Origin: Spartobacteria bacterium
GTDB taxonomy: Bacteria; Verrucomicrobiota; Verrucomicrobiia; Chthoniobacterales; UBA6821
Reading direction: 5' to 3'
NCBI GenBank assembly: GCA_947466005.1
Contig: CANIBV010000029.1
Location: 1-13,954 of the forward strand
Length of the DNA: 13,954 bases
The translations under genes were made by a program, and so were the position numbers. The notes under the pieces are model-generated. The model worked only from the letters and a program-made list of their open reading frames with translations. It did no database searches and had not been told where the DNA came from. Shown piece after piece: positions 6,300 through 13,954 of the stretch (the first letter of the stretch is position 1; each line of letters starts with the position of its first letter).

Positions 6300-7381
6300 T
6301 TTCCCTTCGGGATCGGCGTTCGGAGCAGTGCCTCCATCCGCGATGGATCCCTCGCCCCGGCCACCGCCTCCTCCTTGCTGATTCGGCGCCCCAGATAGAG
6401 TTCCTCAAGCACATCGTCAAAGGTATGCATTCCATCTTTGCGGCCTATCTCCATCAGTCCGACGATCTGCTCGAAGCGATGATCTCGGATGCACCCCTTC
6501 ACAGCGCTGTTGTTGGCAAGGAACTCACTCACCATCACGCGGCCGAGGCCATCCTCGGAGGGGACTAGACGCTGGGCCACGATGCCGGCAAGCGCATTGG
6601 CCAACTGCCCCGTGACTTGCTCCTGCTCGTCACCAGGAAAGAAATCAACAATGCGATCAAGCGCCTGGGGTGCGTCGTTGGTGTGAAGTGTCGCCAGAAC
6701 GAGGTGACCGGTCTCGGCCGCCGTGAGTGCTGCGCGGAGGGTCTCTTGATCTCGCAACTCACCGATCATGATGACATCGGGATCCTGCCGGAGAACGTGT
6801 CTCAGGGCCTCCGGAAAGGAAATGGTGTCAGTGCCGATCTCGCGTTGCTTGATGATGGAGCGGTTACTCTTAAAGTAGAACTCGATGGGATCCTCGATCG
6901 TGACGATCACTCCATCACGCGTCTCGCTGATGCGGCGGAGCATGGCTGCCAGGGTGGTGGTCTTTCCCGATCCGGTCATCCCCGTGACCAGGACAAGGCC
7001 CCTAGTTAGCTCGCAGAGTTGGGTGATCGAAGGGCGGTGGCCCAGTTGATCCAGGGAGGGGATCTCCTCCGGAATGAATCTGAGAGCCGCTTCAAGAGCC
7101 CCGCGACTGAAGTGGGCATTCCCACGGAATCGTCCCACACCCGCCACCTGAAGTCCGAAATCAAGCTCCAGCTCACGTTCCAATCTGGCGCGTTGAGCCT
7201 CCGTGAGGATGCTTAGGATGACCTCCCTACATTCCTGTCGAGTGAGGACCCTCTCGTGGAAGGGTAGGATTGCTCCCTTCATTCTGATCGATGGAGGAAG
7301 TCCCGCGCAGAGATGGACATCAGAAGCTCCCGCAGCCACGGCCTCTTTTAGCAGTTCCACAACATCGGGCAGTTCGCTCAT
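6296..7381 (-). CDS. PilT/PilU-type pilus retraction ATPase (second of pair)
   Basis: This 361-residue secretion-type ATPase powers pilus retraction as a cytoplasmic hexamer at the base of a type IV pilus. Residues 19-24 (ASDVHL) are the typical N-terminal signature. Walker A GMTGSGKT spans 134-141, the Asp-box region TIEDPIEF 161-168, Walker B VIMIGELRD about 203-211, and the His box LATLHTND 229-236. The C-terminus GMHTFDDVLEELYLGRRIS resembles PilU more than PilT, whose AIRNLIRE element is only weakly matched by AVKGCIRD (293-300). Length and motifs are complete, so it should be active. GGAGG (complement of 7389-7393) lies seven bases before the ATG and next to the stop of the preceding paralogue. 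Its stop overlaps the transglutaminase start. No pilus assembly ATPase, platform protein or pilin lies in the window. Confidence 0.95.
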   Translation of the reverse strand: MSELPDVVELLKEAVAAGASDVHLCAGLPPSIRMKGAILPFHERVLTRQECREVILSILTEAQRARLERELELDFGLQVAGVGRFRGNAHFSRGALEAALRFIPEEIPSLDQLGHRPSITQLCELTRGLVLVTGMTGSGKTTTLAAMLRRISETRDGVIVTIEDPIEFYFKSNRSIIKQREIGTDTISFPEALRHVLRQDPDVIMIGELRDQETLRAALTAAETGHLVLATLHTNDAPQALDRIVDFFPGDEQEQVTGQLANALAGIVAQRLVPSEDGLGRVMVSEFLANNSAVKGCIRDHRFEQIVGLMEIGRKDGMHTFDDVLEELYLGRRISKEEAVAGARDPSRMEALLRTPIPKGK

Positions 7382-7388
7382 GATGATT

Positions 7389-7393
7389 CCTCC
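7389..7393 (-). promoter_or_regulatory. Shine-Dalgarno GGAGG of the second PilT-family gene
   Basis: The minus strand carries GGAGG, then seven bases, then ATG at 7381-7379. The site lies one base past the TAA (7397-7395) of the upstream paralogue, so a ribosome ending there could restart at once. Confidence 0.75.
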
Positions 7394-7394
7394 G

Positions 7395-8471
7395 TTAGTT
7401 CCCCGTCATGGAACCCGTGATTCCTTTCAGGCGCCTTCTTAATTCAGCAGGATTCGGTGATGCGAGCAGCGCTGCCTCCTCGGCAAGAACCCCGGACAGG
7501 ACAAGCTGATGCAGGGATCGCAGAAAATCCTGCGATTCGGTGGGGTTGGCGATCGAGAGATGATCGCGAAGCTCGGGGATCTGGGAGTTCTGGATGTACT
7601 GCCGGGTCACTCCGACATTGGTCATGTATTCGCAGGCCAGCACCCTCCCCTCACTGGTCGAGGGGAGCAGCTTCTGGCAGAGCACACCCAGCAACTGGCC
7701 CGAAAGCACCTGAAGGTGTCCCTTCCGTTCCTCGTCAGGGAAAAATGCCGTCAGGCGCTCCAGCACCTCGCTGGTATCGGAGGCATGGAGGGTGGCGAGG
7801 ACGAGATGGCCAGTCTCTGCGGCCTGAAGTGCCACGGTTGCCGTTTCCCTATCCCGGATCTCTCCCACCAAGATGATGTCAGGTGCCTGCCTGAGGGCAC
7901 GGCGGAGCCCCTCGGCAAAGCTGCTTGTATCTAGCCCCACGGCCCGCTGGGTGAAGAGGGACTTGTTGCGGTGAAAGACAAACTCGACCGGATCCTCAAT
8001 GGTCACCACGTGACGCTCCATCGTGTTGTTCACCCACTCGAGGAGAGCAGCCAGGGTCGTTGACTTTCCGGAACCGGTGGGACCCGAAACAATCAGGATG
8101 CCGGATTGACGGGAGGCCATCTCCTTGAGGAGTTCCGCTGGAACACCGAGTGTATCAATATCTGGTGGGGCGGCATTAATGCGCCTCAGGACTGCTGCCT
8201 CGTTCCCAAGTTGCCGGTGAAAGTTCACGCGAAAGCGGGTGCCCGTGGCCGCGACAAAACTGGCATCGTGATCGGTGGCTGATTCCGGCACGCCGCAAAA
8301 AACGCGGAGTTCCCTCAGGTCCGCAAGAGTGAGCGCCGGCGCCTCCATCGGAGTGACACTTCCTGAAACGCGCACGATGGGTGGCTCCCCCACCTGCAGG
8401 ATCAGGTCGGAAGCCTTGTATTCTTGAGCTGCCCTGCAGTAGAGCTCGATAGATTCTGGAGGCTTCGCCAT
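7395..8471 (-). CDS. PilT-type pilus retraction ATPase, divergent paralogue (first of pair)
   Basis: This 358-residue member of the PilT family is clearly distinct from its downstream neighbour; the two share motifs but little else. Residues 20-25 read ASDLIL, a weaker form of the usual SDLHL signature. Walker A GPTGSGKST spans 130-138, TIEDPVEF 157-164, Walker B DIILVGEIRD 198-207, and the His box VLATLHASD 224-232. All nucleotide-handling motifs are intact. The C-terminal region (about 285-358) departs from classical PilT and lacks a recognisable AIRNLIRE element, so partner or pilus contacts may differ. A Shine-Dalgarno GAGG (complement of 8479-8482) sits seven bases before the ATG. It heads the three-gene leftward operon. 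By analogy with PilT/PilU pairs, it and the next protein may act together, but which is the main motor cannot be told here. Confidence 0.93.
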   Translation of the reverse strand: MAKPPESIELYCRAAQEYKASDLILQVGEPPIVRVSGSVTPMEAPALTLADLRELRVFCGVPESATDHDASFVAATGTRFRVNFHRQLGNEAAVLRRINAAPPDIDTLGVPAELLKEMASRQSGILIVSGPTGSGKSTTLAALLEWVNNTMERHVVTIEDPVEFVFHRNKSLFTQRAVGLDTSSFAEGLRRALRQAPDIILVGEIRDRETATVALQAAETGHLVLATLHASDTSEVLERLTAFFPDEERKGHLQVLSGQLLGVLCQKLLPSTSEGRVLACEYMTNVGVTRQYIQNSQIPELRDHLSIANPTESQDFLRSLHQLVLSGVLAEEAALLASPNPAELRRRLKGITGSMTGN

Positions 8472-8584
8472 GTCGCTACCTCATTGATAAGACAATTGAG
8501 ACAAGGCGTCTAGAAACGAAAATAATAAGCCTCTCCCTAGCTCGTAAGATCGGATGGAGAGCAAGGGGGCCAAGGGAAGCCGTA

Positions 8585-8606
8585 GAAAAGGCGCGTGGGA
8601 ACGCGG
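8585..8606 (-). terminator. Weak candidate terminator after metH
   Basis: On the minus strand CGCGT and ACGCG flank a four-base loop (8592-8605), followed by CC and TTTT (ending near 8585). The stem has only five pairs and the T-run is short. It could end metH transcripts or, if the TATAAT at 8708-8713 is a promoter, act as an attenuator in the pilus operon leader. Confidence 0.22.
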
Positions 8607-8707
8607 CTTTGCTTGCTTCTCCTTCGTCGAAGTCGTTCGAGGCCACGGCCGAGAAGTCCGAGGATCAGCAGATCCAAGGATGCCTGATCGGGGATGATCG
8701 GCAGACA

Positions 8708-8713
8708 ATTATA
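8708..8713 (-). promoter_or_regulatory. Candidate -10 box TATAAT before the pilT-type operon
   Basis: A perfect TATAAT on the minus strand, 237 bases upstream of the first pilT-type ATG and about 45 bases after the metH stop. No TTGACA-like box lies at 16-18 bases; GCGTTG at 17 bases is the best partner. A start here would give a leader of about 230 bases. Confidence 0.3.
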
Positions 8714-8758
8714 CGGCGACCGCAGGGCAACAACGCCCCGCGCGCCAACCAAGCCTGC

Positions 8759-12508
<3,750 letters not shown>

Positions 12509-12573
12509 GCTCGGAGAGATGAAGGTGAATGTGAAGGATTGGAGAATTATTACTGCCGTGCTACCGCTCGTGG
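12509..12573. promoter_or_regulatory. Divergent promoter region between metH and the esterase-like gene
   Basis: The 65-base gap must carry the start signals for both genes unless they lie inside the neighbouring coding sequence. An AT-rich core at 12546-12553 could act as a -10 element both ways: AATAAT toward metH and TATTAC toward the esterase-like gene. I find no good -35 partner for either, no riboswitch fold, and no Shine-Dalgarno sequence before either start. Confidence 0.35.
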
Positions 12574-13245
12574 ATGCAGGACGAGATTGAGACCAGTGAA
12601 GAGGGGGGACTGACCCTGAGAGTCAGCACGCCGGAAAGCTACCGGAGCATGGCCACGAGGCGCTTTCCGCTGCTGCTTGTCCTGAGTGAAGGGGTGAAAG
12701 AGTCGCTTGATGCCGGGCAGCATGTTGCACGGTTGCATCGCGATGGAATCCTGCCCGAGATGATCGTCGCCTCGGTCGACGGAGATCCTTCCAGTATTGA
12801 TCCGGCCTCCGTTGTTCGGAAGCTGGCAGCGGAGTTCCGCCTTCTGGATTCTTCCCGGGCGCGCTGGATCTGCGGCGCGGGACACCGCGCCATCATCGCT
12901 CTGTGCGCAACTCTCTATCATCCCGATCTCTTCGGGGCGGCGGCATGTCTTTCCAGCTCCTTCGAGGGAGCCGAGGGAGCCCCTCCACTGCACTCTAGGA
13001 TGCTGAGGGAACTGGAGGATCGCGCCGCCCTCCCCGAGAAGGCGCGTGTTTATTTCGACTATGGGACGGTGGGGCTTGATGAGTGTTACGAACCGTACCA
13101 CCGCGAACTCGGAGCAATCCTTCGCACCAAGGGATGGGAGGATGACAGGGAGTTCCGTATCGCGCGGATTGAAGGAGGAACACACGACCTGAGCTCGTGG
13201 CGGGATCGGATCGGCCCGGCCCTGAAGTGGTTGGCCACTCACTGA
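12574..13245 (+). CDS. Esterase-D-like alpha/beta hydrolase lacking the serine nucleophile
   Basis: The 223-residue protein resembles the putative esterase (Esterase D/enterobactin esterase) family. FPLLLVLSEG at 31-40 matches the first core strand (usually PxLYLLDG), GILPEMIVASVDG at 58-70 matches the xIPPxIVVGID block, YHPDLFGAAACLSSSF at 115-130 matches the RHPDxFGxVxxxSPSF block, and EGGTHDLSSWRDRI at 200-213 holds the usual catalytic histidine (H204) and the following tryptophan. Where the family has a GxSxGG-type nucleophile elbow, this protein has GAGHRA at 101-106, so glycine 103 stands where the serine should be. The codons read ggc gcg gga cac cgc gcc, with no frame problem. It is probably a non-catalytic relative, perhaps regulatory or ligand-binding, or uses a different residue. 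The ATG lacks a Shine-Dalgarno sequence. Its stop lies four bases from the stop of the convergent DUF6580 gene. Confidence 0.75.
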   Translation: MQDEIETSEEGGLTLRVSTPESYRSMATRRFPLLLVLSEGVKESLDAGQHVARLHRDGILPEMIVASVDGDPSSIDPASVVRKLAAEFRLLDSSRARWICGAGHRAIIALCATLYHPDLFGAAACLSSSFEGAEGAPPLHSRMLRELEDRAALPEKARVYFDYGTVGLDECYEPYHRELGAILRTKGWEDDREFRIARIEGGTHDLSSWRDRIGPALKWLATH

Positions 13246-13249
13246 CATC

Positions 13250-13840
13250 TTAGGCAACTACGGAAGCACGCCCGGCGGAGGCTTTCAGAGAGTGCTCCAC
13301 GGCGACAAAGAATCCCGCAAAGAGAAGATCCCCGATCAGGCTATTGCGGAAAAAGGTCCAAGTCGGCGGATAGCCGGGCAGTCCTGTGGTCATAGCCTGC
13401 AACCATCCGGCGAAACTCTGAGGATAGGCGGTCAACCCCAGCCAGCTTCCGGTATTGGTCACGAGATAGAAGATCACCGAGGCCACGAGCGTACCTCCGA
13501 GGATCGGCCAGAGACCGGCCCTGCGGTCGCGGAGCATCCAACCGAACCCCACGGCAATCAGATAGCAGGGAAGCGTCCAGAGGAGTTGGGCGGAAATGAA
13601 CGGAGCACCGTAGTGGAGGTTCAGGAGCGCATCGGAAACCAGCAGTGCCACCACGGGAACGACCAAGCCAAGCCATCCCGGAATGAAGACGGCGGCGCAC
13701 AGCGCGGCCGCCATGAGTGGCGAGAAATTAGGGAGAGTACCGGGAGACAGATCGACCCGGATCACCCGGAAAAAGACTCCTGCAAGCAGGAGGACCAAGG
13801 CAAGCAGAGCGGAGCGGTGAGTGAGTCGTGATGAGTTCAT
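13250..13840 (-). CDS. DUF6580 family putative transport membrane protein
   Basis: This 196-residue, very hydrophobic protein has five or six likely membrane segments: about 11-27, 41-54, 57-73, 84-102, 108-128 and 163-182. Family marks are NFSPLMAAALCAAVF from 38, the SD pair at 69-70 after a hydrophobic helix, TNTGSW at 128-133, and FFRNSLIGDLLFAG from 163. DUF6580 proteins are regarded as putative transporters and look like substrate-binding (S) components of ECF-type vitamin and metal importers; the substrate is not established. Its ATG (13838-13840) directly abuts the TAA of the upstream gene, giving TAAATG, so translation is very likely coupled. No ATPase or T component lies in the window. 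A role in cobalamin or metal supply, in view of the nearby metH, is a guess. Confidence 0.85.
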   Translation of the reverse strand: MNSSRLTHRSALLALVLLLAGVFFRVIRVDLSPGTLPNFSPLMAAALCAAVFIPGWLGLVVPVVALLVSDALLNLHYGAPFISAQLLWTLPCYLIAVGFGWMLRDRRAGLWPILGGTLVASVIFYLVTNTGSWLGLTAYPQSFAGWLQAMTTGLPGYPPTWTFFRNSLIGDLLFAGFFVAVEHSLKASAGRASVVA

Positions 13841-13954
13841 TTATTGTGGCGTGATCAAAATGGGGTCGAGACGTCCGATGTTGGCACCAGGCATCCGGGA
13901 ATCAAGCGTTCCCGCCAGCATCGGTAGGTAACCGGCCGATCCATCGGCATACCC
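13841..13954 (-). CDS. C-terminal end of an unidentified protein (runs off the window)
   Basis: The last 114 bases form an uninterrupted minus-strand frame of 37 codons plus TAA, ending directly at the DUF6580 ATG. The residues read GYADGSAGYLPMLAGT, then LDSRMPGANIGRLDPILITPQ-like sequence to the stop. The composition, rich in Gly, Pro and Leu with few charges, suggests the end of an extracytoplasmic or surface protein, but I do not recognise the family. The abutting stop and start place it in one operon with the DUF6580 gene, so it may be the functional partner, for instance a binding protein or surface component. The start lies outside the window. Confidence 0.65.
   Translation of the reverse strand, partial: GYADGSAGYLPMLAGTLDSRMPGANIGRLDPILITPQ

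Larger units (their letters stand above)
8472..8758 (-). promoter_or_regulatory. Leader/spacer between metH and the pilT-type operon
   Basis: These 287 bases hold no gene I can defend. After the metH stop the same frame stays open for about 70 codons with fairly coding-like composition, but it has no good start or ribosome binding site. Possible promoter elements for the operon are a perfect TATAAT (complement of 8708-8713) and a TATTAT (complement of 8522-8527); neither has a convincing -35 box. A hairpin with a short T-run lies between them and is listed separately. I see no known riboswitch pattern. Confidence 0.4.

Noticed and set aside
5780..6568. Plus-strand open frame of 262 codons opposite the transglutaminase-like and PilT-type genes
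   Set aside because: It spans the overlap of two well-supported minus-strand genes and has no coherent protein features.
8537..8752. Possible 71-codon gene just after metH
   Set aside because: It begins at a TTG in the metH frame, without a ribosome binding site, and I recognise no family; kept only as a finding.
12509..12573. Cobalamin or SAM riboswitch in front of metH
   Set aside because: The gap is only 65 bases and shows none of the conserved boxes I would expect.

Overview
The window (about 58% G+C by eye) looks like chromosomal DNA of a member of the Verrucomicrobiota. This is inferred from the gene set: a DUF5069 protein, a DUF6580 membrane protein, an H1-like AT-hook protein, a small charged coiled-coil protein of a type I associate with that phylum, and starts that mostly lack Shine-Dalgarno sequences. 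I see no tRNA, rRNA, CRISPR array, insertion sequence or phage gene. Gene density is high and gaps are short.

Layout, left to right. (1) 1-165 holds no recognisable gene. (2) A leftward cluster covers 166-2643. In transcription order it is a 4'-phosphopantetheinyl transferase, a DEAD-box RNA helicase with a DEVD Walker B box, and a DUF5069 protein. A triple octamer repeat lies just before the DUF5069 start. (3) Divergent from it, across only 32 AT-rich bases, is a small basic AT-hook protein (2676-3104). It ends in a strong intrinsic terminator that also encodes the tail of a convergent HAD phosphatase (3151-3951). (4) Divergent from the phosphatase is a 90-residue coiled-coil protein (4036-4308). 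(5) A leftward operon at 8471-4335 encodes two different PilT-family ATPases and an exported transglutaminase-like protein. Start and stop signals within it overlap, so translation is probably coupled. (6) Upstream of that operon is a full-length cobalamin-dependent methionine synthase, metH (8759-12508). (7) Divergent from metH is an esterase-D-like alpha/beta hydrolase (12574-13245) whose nucleophile serine appears to be replaced by glycine. (8) At the right edge, a DUF6580 membrane protein (13250-13840) directly follows the last codons of an unidentified protein that enters from outside the window (13841-13954).

The central operon implies a type IV pilus or related machine in which two retraction-type motors are made together with an exported protein carrying a Cys-His-Asp triad. 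No pilus assembly ATPase, platform protein or pilin gene lies in the window. MetH makes methionine and depends on vitamin B12; the nearby DUF6580 putative transporter may be linked to a cofactor or ion supply, but that is only inference. The most unusual items are the pilT-pilT-transglutaminase operon, the apparently inactive esterase-like protein beside metH, and the H1-like AT-hook protein.
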